From an uncultured Balneola sp. (lineage in GTDB: Bacteria > Bacteroidota > Rhodothermia > Balneolales > Balneolaceae), in assembly GCA_902529115.1 (NCBI GenBank), contig CABZVB010000005.1, forward strand, positions 1 through 64,000: a stretch of DNA of 64,000 nucleotides, written 5' to 3'. Shown one piece after another: positions 28,230-37,200 of this stretch (position 1 is the stretch's first letter; every line of letters starts with the position of its first letter). The notes beneath the pieces are model-generated. The model did not search any database and was not told the DNA's origin. It worked only from the letters and a program-made list of their open reading frames with translations. The position numbers and the translations under genes are program-made.

Positions 28230-28826
28230 TTAACTAAGACTATTCAACTGCTTCAAATAGGATGCTATAATTTTTGGATAAAGTTGATGTTCTACTTTAA
28301 GTACGCGTTTAGCAAGTTGCTCAGCAGATTCATATTTATTAACAGCTATCTTTTTTTGAGCTAGTATAGGACCTTTGTCATATTTTTCTGATACGATATG
28401 AATGGTACAACCGGTATATATTTCATTGCTTTCTAATACACTTTTGTGAACATGTATGCCATAATAACCACGTCCCCCAAATTTGGGAAGTAAAGATGGG
28501 TGAATATTGATAATTCTATTTTGAAAAGAATGGATCAGTTTTGGCGGTATTTTCCTTAGGTATCCAGCACAAATGATTAAACGTGGGTTCAATTCTAAAC
28601 ATTGATTCAAAATAGCTAATTCATATGCATCATAGCTATCAAATTGCTCAGCTGAAAGAACGTAGAAGGGGATTCCGTGTTCTCTAGCGATGTCAATAGC
28701 CCCGATTTCAGGTTTATTTGTAATTAAGCCGAGTACCCTAGCGTTAAGGTATCCATTCTTAATGTGATTAATAATTGACCGGAAATTGGAACCTGATCCT
28801 GATGCAAAAATTACCAGTTCATTCAA
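28230..28826 (-). CDS. purN: Phosphoribosylglycinamide formyltransferase
   Basis: Transfers formyl from 10-formyl-THF to GAR in purine synthesis. FASGSGSNFRSI binds the phosphate; INIHPSLLPKF carries the catalytic histidine; YDKGPIL carries the catalytic aspartate. 198 residues is the family size. Lies downstream of purH on the same strand. Confidence 0.95.
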   Translation of the reverse strand: MNELVIFASGSGSNFRSIINHIKNGYLNARVLGLITNKPEIGAIDIAREHGIPFYVLSAEQFDSYDAYELAILNQCLELNPRLIICAGYLRKIPPKLIHSFQNRIINIHPSLLPKFGGRGYYGIHVHKSVLESNEIYTGCTIHIVSEKYDKGPILAQKKIAVNKYESAEQLAKRVLKVEHQLYPKIIASYLKQLNSLS

Positions 28827-28862
28827 TGGTATTAGTGTAGATTTTTAATTTCTACAATATAC

Positions 28863-29939
28863 TCAAATTTGTCTCGATTGGTCTAGTCGAAATATCTGAT
28901 AATTATTAAAACTCCAAATAATCTGCTTAATAGTTATACGAATGGTTGTGGCTAAAGGTATTGCAATTAGCATACCTAAAATTCCAGCAGTTTCGGCCCC
29001 AATTAAAATAATGAATAAAATAGCTACAGGGTGCATATCAGCTGATTTGGAAAATAAATAGGGCTGAAAAATCAAATTGTCAATCATTTGAACAATAAAT
29101 ATGGCAACCACACAATACAGTACTAAACTGAAATCACCTGTCTCAACAATTGAAATAATTATTGAAAGGAGGTAACCAATTATAGGTCCAAAGTAGGGGA
29201 TTGTGTTTGCTATACCAACAGATATGCCAACAGAAAGTGAATTTTCAAGTCCTGCAATACTTAATGTTGTCCAAGACAAAAGAGTAACTAAGGAACTTTG
29301 TACCACTACACTTCTGAAATATAGACCTAATCGCTTTTCTACTAGATCGAGTATCGTTAGTATAGTTTCGAAATATTTGTTTGGAATAGCTCGTAAAACA
29401 TCTCTTCTAATCCTACTACCATCTTTTAGAAAGAAAAAAGCTGCAAATGGGACTACAATTACGGCAGAAAATATGTTGGTAAAAAGTCCAACAACATCGC
29501 TAAGAACAGTAGATAGCTTACCTAGATCAAAAAGTTCTTGGCTTAACTTTGTAATATTATCTCTAAGGAAGCCTTCTGGTATAAAACTGTATTCTGAAAC
29601 TAAGCGAGTTTCGATTCGAGCGGCAATAAGCTCAATAGTTTCAATGTTCAGATTATTTGTAAGTATAAGCATTTCTTCTACAAATATAGGAACCACATTC
29701 GTTGAGAAGAATACAATGGCCATAATTATGACTGAGAGTGTTAATGTGATGCCTAGAGTTCTATACACACCCATACGTTGTAATCTATTCACTGTTGGGT
29801 CAAGTACATAACTAAGAATCATAGCAAGAATTAGAAAAGCGACTAATGTAATGTAATTATACAGTATAACTATGACTACGCTGGTCGTTAGGACGCCCAA
29901 TAATGTTCGGACAACACGTTCTAATGTGATGTTTTTCAT
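28863..29939 (-). CDS. AI-2E family (PerM-type) permease
   Basis: Integral membrane protein of about eight hydrophobic segments, 358 residues. Typical family features are the N-terminal helix pair, the soluble region after the second or third helix, FFFLKDGSRIRRD, GIANTIPYFGPIIGYL and MHPVAILFIILIGAETAGILGMLIAIP. Members include E. coli TqsA (AI-2 exporter) and Na+/H+ antiporters of halophiles; substrate cannot be read from sequence. It lies 16 bases after the recX end and is probably co-transcribed with recA-recX. Confidence 0.88.
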   Translation of the reverse strand: MKNITLERVVRTLLGVLTTSVVIVILYNYITLVAFLILAMILSYVLDPTVNRLQRMGVYRTLGITLTLSVIIMAIVFFSTNVVPIFVEEMLILTNNLNIETIELIAARIETRLVSEYSFIPEGFLRDNITKLSQELFDLGKLSTVLSDVVGLFTNIFSAVIVVPFAAFFFLKDGSRIRRDVLRAIPNKYFETILTILDLVEKRLGLYFRSVVVQSSLVTLLSWTTLSIAGLENSLSVGISVGIANTIPYFGPIIGYLLSIIISIVETGDFSLVLYCVVAIFIVQMIDNLIFQPYLFSKSADMHPVAILFIILIGAETAGILGMLIAIPLATTIRITIKQIIWSFNNYQIFRLDQSRQI

Positions 29940-29955
29940 GAACTCTTAATTAGGA

Positions 29956-30645
29956 TTATTTATCATTTTCAATTAACAATAATAGATTATTCATCTCACT
30001 CCAAATTAAAGTTGGGGTATAGCCTTTACGAGCTAAATAATCATATATTTTCTTTTTTCGCTTATTTGGATCTGTTCGTTTTAACTTCGCTTTATTTCTA
30101 CCGATTAGGGTAAACAATTGTTCCTTCCAAATAGAATTATCTAAGTCAGAAAGCAATTCATTAGTAATAGACTTAATGACTCCTTTTTTCTGTAGTTCAA
30201 ATTTAATTTTATTTAGGCTCCATGTCCTGAATTTGATAGCATCATGTATGAAATTTGATGCAAATCGGTGATCATCGAGATACTTATTCTTTTGTAGTTC
30301 GAGCGTGATACTCTTAAGAATTTCCTTGTTATATCCTTTTTTAATTCCCTTTAAAATCAGTTCTTTAACTGAGTGATCTCTACGTGACAATAAATTTAAG
30401 CAATATTCTTTAGCTTTGTTGTATTGTTCAGTGTTGAGAATAGTTTCTAATAACTCATTCGTTAATAGTGTCCCTTTTTTTAGTGAACAAAAAACAAGAG
30501 TTTGGCTTTTTATACCCAATAAAAAACGATCCTCATGATATAATGAAAATCGATCTTTATTATTTTTCTGTATCTGAATTCTAGTGATTGTGATGGGTAG
30601 TAATGAAGTTAATTCATTGTACCCATCATGTTCTGTATTCTTCAT
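29956..30645 (-). CDS. recX: Regulatory protein RecX
   Basis: Binds and limits RecA filaments. The three-helix repeats are visible: YCLNLLSRRDHSVKELILKGIKKGY, LQKNKYLDDHRFASNFIHD and IKFELQKKGV, then DPNKRKKKIYDYLARKGYTPTLIWSEM. 229 residues, longer than E. coli RecX but usual in this phylum. It starts 15 bases after the recA stop, the common recA-recX arrangement. Confidence 0.93.
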   Translation of the reverse strand: MKNTEHDGYNELTSLLPITITRIQIQKNNKDRFSLYHEDRFLLGIKSQTLVFCSLKKGTLLTNELLETILNTEQYNKAKEYCLNLLSRRDHSVKELILKGIKKGYNKEILKSITLELQKNKYLDDHRFASNFIHDAIKFRTWSLNKIKFELQKKGVIKSITNELLSDLDNSIWKEQLFTLIGRNKAKLKRTDPNKRKKKIYDYLARKGYTPTLIWSEMNNLLLLIENDK

Positions 30646-30660
30646 AATGAAGAGATAGCC

Positions 30661-31722
30661 TTATATTTCAACTTTCTCTGAAGATTGTTCTGCTTCTGCG
30701 AATTCGGTTGTTGCTCCTTTTATTTCAACATCAAGGCCATTGAGTCGAGTGCGAACCATTTTTTCGATTTTCTCTAATAATTCAGGATCTTCCTCTAGGA
30801 ATTGCATAGCAGAATCGGCTCCCTGACCAATGGGTTCTCCGTCATAGCGAAACCAACTACCTCGTTTTTGGATAATATCGTATTCAATGGCCAAATCGAG
30901 GATCTCTGCTATTCGTGAGACCCCTTTGCCATACATGATATTGAATTCCACTACCTTAAAAGGTGGGGCAACCTTATTTTTAGCTACTTTTACCTTTGTT
31001 CGGTTGCCGATTACTTCATCGGCTTTTTTGATACTACCAATTCGGCGTATATCCAAACGTACTGATGAATAAAATTTAAGAGCTCGTCCACCGGTAGTAG
31101 TTTCCGGATTACCAAACATAACTCCTATTTTCTCACGTACCTGGTTTATAAAAATGCAAGAGGTTTGAGTTTTGTTTACAATACCGGTTATTTTACGAAG
31201 TGCTTGTGACATAAGCCTAGCTTGTAGGCCCATATGTGAATCACCCATTTCTCCTTCGATTTCAGCTCTAGGTACTAAGGCAGCAACAGAATCAACCACG
31301 ATCACATCCAATGCACCTGATCGAATTAAAGTCTCGGTTATTTCTAATGCCTGCTCACCGCTATCTGGTTGTGACACTAAAAGTTCTTCAGTATTAATCC
31401 CAAGAGCACGAGCATAACGTGGATCAAAAGCATGTTCTGCATCTATGAAAGCTGCATATCCACCTTTTTTTTGTGCCTGTGCAATAACCTGTAGTGCTAA
31501 GGTGGTTTTGCCACTAGCTTCTGGCCCATAAATTTCAGTGATTCTTCCCCTTGGCACCCCTTGAACACCAAGCGCATAGTCTACTAATATAGAACCTGTT
31601 GATATTACATCAACATCTTGAGTGGCACTATCACCAAGTTTCATGATAGTCCCTTTTCCGTGCTGTTTCTCGATTTGCCCAACAGCTATATCGAGCGCTT
31701 TAATTTTTTGATTGTCTGCCAT
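30661..31722 (-). CDS. recA: Recombinase RecA
   Basis: DNA strand exchange and SOS coprotease. Walker [10 protein letters not shown], the [14 protein letters not shown] stretch, Walker [14 protein letters not shown]1/L2 loops around [15 protein letters not shown] and [28 protein letters not shown]. 353 residues with an acidic tail. No E. coli-type LexA box was found upstream. Confidence 0.98.
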   Translation of the reverse strand: MADNQKIKALDIAVGQIEKQHGKGTIMKLGDSATQDVDVISTGSILVDYALGVQGVPRGRITEIYGPEASGKTTLALQVIAQAQKKGGYAAFIDAEHAFDPRYARALGINTEELLVSQPDSGEQALEITETLIRSGALDVIVVDSVAALVPRAEIEGEMGDSHMGLQARLMSQALRKITGIVNKTQTSCIFINQVREKIGVMFGNPETTTGGRALKFYSSVRLDIRRIGSIKKADEVIGNRTKVKVAKNKVAPPFKVVEFNIMYGKGVSRIAEILDLAIEYDIIQKRGSWFRYDGEPIGQGADSAMQFLEEDPELLEKIEKMVRTRLNGLDVEIKGATTEFAEAEQSSEKVEI

Positions 31723-32011
31723 ATGTGTTAGATAAAATTAAAAATTTAACAAAAGGTAATTCAAAAGGGTGACACATCATGTCACTACGTTTTTTTTTTA
31801 AATATGTATATGTTCAATATATGTAAATATAGTATAAATACCATAATGATTTTTAATTAGTCTGTACATGATTATGTTTATACTATTAGATTATCTCTGA
31901 TGTATTCAAATAGGTAAAAAAGCATTCTAACTAACAAAACGTACAAAAAAATTGAAAATACATAGCCATCTTAATAGCTGAAAAGTTATAAATTACGTAT
32001 TACATACGTAA
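31723..32011. other. AT-rich gap upstream of recA
   Basis: 289 bases between the recA start and the end of the kynureninase-like gene, both on the minus strand. It holds runs of A and T and loosely repeated ATATGTA motifs (31800-31830) but no recognisable gene, hairpin or SOS-type palindrome. The recA promoter must lie here. Confidence 0.5.
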
Positions 32012-33220
32012 TTAAATCTTAATTTCTTTAACAGTCTCTGAAAGTATTCCAATTACATCATTAATTTGCTCGGAGGTGGTATAGGGCGCAGGACCCAAAC
32101 GAAGGATTGTATCCCGGGCATCAGTGAAAACTTCTTTTTCAAGCAATCGTTTTCGGATAGCAACCGCATATGGCGAGTGTAGAGAAAGAAATCCGCCATT
32201 CAAACAAATATTTTCATTATGGGTGAGTCGCAGAATTGATGGGTCGACATCCTTTTCAAGGAATAAATTTCTTAAAAGACCAATTTGTTCTTGATACCCA
32301 GTTCGTAATACTTTAGAGTTTAATGATTGTTTTTTGAAAAATTGTACCACTTTAGCTGCTCTAAATTGAGAACTTGGGTCATAGGTGCCGCTTGCAAAAC
32401 GTTGATCCCCAGGATCAAATTCAACCGGTTTACTAAAATCTTGTTTCTTCTGGAGGGAGTCGAATGAAGCAAACCAACCCGTAATTACCGGGCGAAGAGT
32501 GCAGTCTTTAGGGAAACGAAGAAAGCAGTTTGCTTCTCCCCATTGTAGATATTTATACCCGCCAATTAAAATAAAAGTATCTTCTAGCCCCTCATCACGA
32601 ATGGATAACGGCACTACATTAGTTCCATGATAGTCATCTATAACTAATGGTACTCCGTGTTCTCTGCAAATCTTTGCAATTTCACGTAGGTGTGGATTGA
32701 TTAGACCACTTTGGAAGTATACTCTTGAAATCATCACAGCAGAGGTTTTATTATCTAAATTATTCTGAATATTTGCCAAAAAATCCTCGTCGATACTAGC
32801 GGGTATTTTGACTACCTCGAGACCTGCTTCGGAGAATCGTGCCAATTGTCTAGCAAGAGAATAGAACTCACCCTCACTGGTTATAATTTTTGGTTTATTT
32901 ACTAGATTCCAAGCACTCATTAAACTCACAAATAGGAAATGGGTACTTTCCTCGCGGCAATATAAACCAGTTGGGTCATCGTAGTATGTTCTAAGATATT
33001 CTCTGAGTACTTCAGTTTTTTTAAACGCTAGATCCCATTTTTTATCGATTAAATTTGCAGATGCATGAAAATATTCAATCTGACCTTCTAGTGCGCAGTC
33101 AGGCCATGCTTGATGCGAGTGACCCGTGAATAGAAGTCGGTTAGCCACGTTGAAGTGCGTATAATATGGAAGTAGTTCATGTGCTTTTTTATCAAAAGAT
33201 AAATGCATAGATATTGACAA
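32012..33220 (-). CDS. Kynureninase-like PLP-dependent enzyme (aminotransferase class V fold)
   Basis: Fold-type I PLP enzyme of 402 residues. The PLP lysine is probably that of GGYKYLQWG, the PLP-pairing aspartate lies in VIDDYHGTNVVP, and the N-terminal FTGHSHQAWP and C-terminal RLGPAPYTT resemble kynureninases, which split kynurenine to anthranilate and alanine. No other tryptophan-degradation or NAD-from-tryptophan gene is nearby, so the substrate is not settled; a related desulfurase or lyase is possible. It is divergent from the following kinase gene across a 168-base gap. Confidence 0.75.
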   Translation of the reverse strand: MSISMHLSFDKKAHELLPYYTHFNVANRLLFTGHSHQAWPDCALEGQIEYFHASANLIDKKWDLAFKKTEVLREYLRTYYDDPTGLYCREESTHFLFVSLMSAWNLVNKPKIITSEGEFYSLARQLARFSEAGLEVVKIPASIDEDFLANIQNNLDNKTSAVMISRVYFQSGLINPHLREIAKICREHGVPLVIDDYHGTNVVPLSIRDEGLEDTFILIGGYKYLQWGEANCFLRFPKDCTLRPVITGWFASFDSLQKKQDFSKPVEFDPGDQRFASGTYDPSSQFRAAKVVQFFKKQSLNSKVLRTGYQEQIGLLRNLFLEKDVDPSILRLTHNENICLNGGFLSLHSPYAVAIRKRLLEKEVFTDARDTILRLGPAPYTTSEQINDVIGILSETVKEIKI

Positions 33221-33388
33221 AGTTAAGTTGGTATTGAAGCAAAATTAGTGACAATGTATCTTCGAGTTGTATATTCAAATTAAAATCCATAATTGTTTTA
33301 AATTCTACGATATCCGACTACTTAATTAGTAAATAAATGCTTCTACTTTCTACTATTTGTAACTTTATTCAACACAACAATCGTTCAG

Positions 33389-34243
33389 ATGAAAGGTATT
33401 AGACAACTAGTTGCAGAAAGTGGCTCCACAAAAACAACATGGAGTTTAATAGAAGGTGACAGATTACTATGGTCAAGCCGTACTTTAGGCTTAAATCCTT
33501 ATTTTGTGGATTTCAAAAAGTTGTGTGAGATATTACAAAGTTTACGTAATGACTTACCTGATCACTCATTTGAGCAGATATATTTTTATGGATCAGGATG
33601 CTCCAACCCAGCTATGAAAAATCTAATTTCAGAAGCTTTTTCGTCTGTATTTCCGAAAATTAAGATTGAAGTAGATACTGATTTGATAGCTGCTGCTCGA
33701 GCTCTATTTGGATCAAATAGTGGGATTGTTGCGATTTTAGGAACAGGGGCCTCTTGTGGTTTATTTAATGGAGAGTATTTTAGCGATTACGTCCCATCAC
33801 TGGGGTTTAGTTTGGGAGATGAAGGAAGTGCAGGTTATTTTGGAAAGTATATAGTTCGTGATTATTACTATAAAATATTGCCTACTGAAATTTCAAGCTA
33901 TATTGATAATCATTTTGATATGGATATTGATAATACCTTAAATCGACTATATAAAAACGAACAGGGTAATGCCTATATAGCATCTTTTGCTTCCGTTTTA
34001 GCAGAATTTAGTACACATATTTACACAAAATATTTGATAGAGAAAGGCATAAAATCGTTTGTAAAGTTGCAACTTGGCTATTTTGATAGCATTGAGCAAA
34101 AGAAAATTGGAATAGTTGGAACTGTTGCTGCAATCCATCAAAAAACAATTAGTGAAATTTTAACTAGAGAAGGATGGGAGTTAGTAAAAGTAATAAAAGA
34201 GCCCATGGATTTACTTATTACCTATCACATGCAATCCAGATAG
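33389..34243 (+). CDS. BadF/BadG-type ATPase, GlcNAc-kinase-like
   Basis: Sugar-kinase/actin-fold protein of 284 residues. Phosphate-1 motif AESGSTKTTWSL, the central GTGASCGLFNG and GDEGSAGYFGK, and an AAIHQ stretch near the end match the Bacteroidota proteins annotated as N-acetylglucosamine kinase, probably for recycling of cell-wall amino sugar. It converges with the giant secreted protein with only 10 bases between the stops. Confidence 0.8.
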   Translation: MKGIRQLVAESGSTKTTWSLIEGDRLLWSSRTLGLNPYFVDFKKLCEILQSLRNDLPDHSFEQIYFYGSGCSNPAMKNLISEAFSSVFPKIKIEVDTDLIAAARALFGSNSGIVAILGTGASCGLFNGEYFSDYVPSLGFSLGDEGSAGYFGKYIVRDYYYKILPTEISSYIDNHFDMDIDNTLNRLYKNEQGNAYIASFASVLAEFSTHIYTKYLIEKGIKSFVKLQLGYFDSIEQKKIGIVGTVAAIHQKTISEILTREGWELVKVIKEPMDLLITYHMQSR

Positions 34244-34253
34244 CGAATTTATA

Positions 34254-37200
34254 TCACTTAATAAGCGTCATTTTTTTTGTTGTAACACCTTTTGATGTTT
34301 TAAGTTGATAAACATAAGTCCCGCTAGATAAATTAGTGGCATTGATTATTATGGTATGTTTACCTGCTGTAAAATTACCCTCGACAATGTCCATAACTTT
34401 TTGTCCAGATAAATTGAATAAGCTAATATTGATATATTCTGTTTTGGGTAATGAAAATTCAATATTTGTTGTTGGGTTAAATGGATTTGGATAATTTTGA
34501 TATAGTGTTATTTCATTTGGTATAACATTTTCAATATCAGAACTAACATTAATGACATCTATACTAACTTCAAATGGTATCAAAATTGTTGTATCATTTT
34601 TCTCATTATACCAAAGTCTAGTTTCTAAATTATCTTTAATAACTGTAGATGTGCTAATATTTGGTACAAAAAATTCTATTGGGATGATCAAACTATCAGA
34701 TAAAGTGCCGCTGAGTTTAGTTGTGTTACTTTGATTAAATGGAATATTAATTTCCCAATTTATATCAGTTTGGCTGAGATTTTTGATAGTTAGTTTTTCT
34801 TCAATAAATAGAGTATCATTTAAATTAATCTCTTTTTGTAATACATAACTACTTGGTTCAATAAGAACATTAATTTTAGTTTCTTCAATTACATCAATAT
34901 TGATTTTAAATGGTACTATTACAGTTGTATCGTTGTTTTCATTATACCAAAATCTAGTTTCTAAATTGTCTTCTATGATAAGAGATGAATTAATATTTGG
35001 CACAGAAAATTCTATTGGAATAGTCAAACTGTCAGTTATAGTTCCGCTGATTCTTGTTGAGTTGTTTTGATCAAATGGAATATTGACTTCCCAATTTATT
35101 TCAGACTCACTAAAATTACGTAAGACTAACTGCTCTTTAATGAATAGAGTATCATTTATTTTTATTTCCTTTTGCAAGTTAAAACTATTCGGCTCAACTG
35201 CTATGTTTATTTTTGGTTCTTCTGGTTGATATAAAATATCCAGTGCTAAAGGAATAGTAATTAATGTGTCATTGCTATCATCGTACCAAAATCGAGTAAC
35301 AATATCTTCTCTAATTGTCTTAGACTCATTTACGTCATTGAAGATTATTTCAAAAGGTAATACCAAACTATCAGATAATATACCACTAATGGCTTTTTTC
35401 CCTTGGACTTGATCAGGTAATAAAACATTCCAATTAACCCCTGGTTCCCCATTATTTTTCAGGACTATTTCTTGTTTATATGAATAACTATCATTGGATT
35501 TAATTTCAATTATATCAGTAATACTATCTGGTTTTACTTCCACTAAAATAGTTTGTGGGGATTGATCTCCTTCTATATTTATATCAATCACAATTGGGAT
35601 TTCCAGTGTAATCATCTCTTCTTTTGGATAGAAAAATTTATACGATAGCACTGTATCCATGTAAATTTTTTCTTGTACTTGAGCAAAACTTAATTTTATT
35701 CTGACGTCCTGTTTTGTGTTGAATTGACCATTAAAAGGATTCGACTGTGCAAATGAACTTAGCGATTGAACATACTGAAAATTTACTCCTGGGGTCCCAA
35801 GATTATTAAATGTGATATCGATAAATTCCTCAAAGCTTTCACCTATTGCTAATGTATCTGTTACAAATAGTTGTGAAGGAGAAATATCGATTTTAGGTAA
35901 TGGGTCTGTATCTTCACCTGTTATGATTAGACGAACAGGAAGTTCAGCTTGTGTTTGTTCTTCAGAATCATCAAAAAAAGCAGCTGTTGTTATTTTTGCA
36001 TTTTTAAATCCAATTTGATCATTTGGTCTTAGTCTAAAGCTTACAGTTACTTCTACTGAATCTTTAATCTTTCCACCAGCTGGTTCTAAACCTGTTATCC
36101 AGCCTTGATTTTTAAAAGCCATCCAATTTATGGAGTCACTACTTTGATTGTATAATACAAATGTAGCTGTTCCAGTGGAGTTTTCATTTGGCCTTTGAAA
36201 TGTTGCTTTTAGTGTATCAACATTAAAGCTAATAACGGGTTTATTGGGTGTTATATTTATTACAATTGGTATTTCGTATGGTGTTTCTTGCCCGCCTTCA
36301 TATCCAGTATAAACTGTCAATAAACCACTTTTTGGTCCTGTGGGATCAGTGCTATTAACATGGAGGATGATTTGAACTTCTTTAGTACCAGAGTTTATTG
36401 TTCCACTTTCGTTCACAGGTGCAATCCATGGCTGATTATCATGTATCCGCCACTGAAGATTTGGATCGCCAAAATTTGTAATACTAATACTAGTGGTTAT
36501 TTCAATATTTGTAAAAGGTTGTCTTGTAGTTACTTCAATTGAGTCTGGACTAATTATAACATCATTTACATTTTTTGGTACCATATTTATTACAAATGGT
36601 ATTTCCGTAGCAGTTTCATTCTCAGGAACTGTACCTGCGAATAAAACCAACGTAGCTCTTTTACTACCCTCTGGATCATTAGCTTTTAATACAAAGGTAA
36701 TAGTTACATCGGTTGAAGTACCTGATTGGACGGTACCGGATTTAGGTGATAACCCCATGATCCAGCCTTGATTTTTTGACATTCTCCAGTTTACTGCATC
36801 ACTATTGTTGTTTGTTAGTGAGAGTGTTTTAGTAATAGTGGAATCTTGATTAGGTATCTTATAAACGAGACTTACTGAATCTTCTGATAAAGTTAACCAG
36901 TCAGTCTCACCTGTATCGAACGTAATTTCAACAGGTAGACTTCTAAGAGTTGGTCTAATTTCATTACTATTAATGGTTATACTTCCAGTATGAGAGTTTA
37001 TTTCATCGGATAGATCCCTAGAATCAAAATAAATTGTAAGGTTTTTAGTTTCTCCACTAGCGACAGTGAATGGAACATATTTACCGTCAGCATCTAAATT
37101 AAGATCTAGGTTAACCCACCCTAAGTCTTCCTCTAATAGTAATACTAGATCAGTAGAACCATTATTTGTTATTTGTAACGTATGCTCGCTGTACCAATTG

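Noticed and set aside
31723-32011. SOS box or small RNA before recA
   Set aside because: No symmetric CTGT-N8-ACAG-like site or stable hairpin with a T run was found, only AT-rich repeats.
34555-35560. Regular repeats as a possible CRISPR or satellite
   Set aside because: Units are about 336 bp, keep the reading frame and code for similar protein domains, so they are coding repeats.
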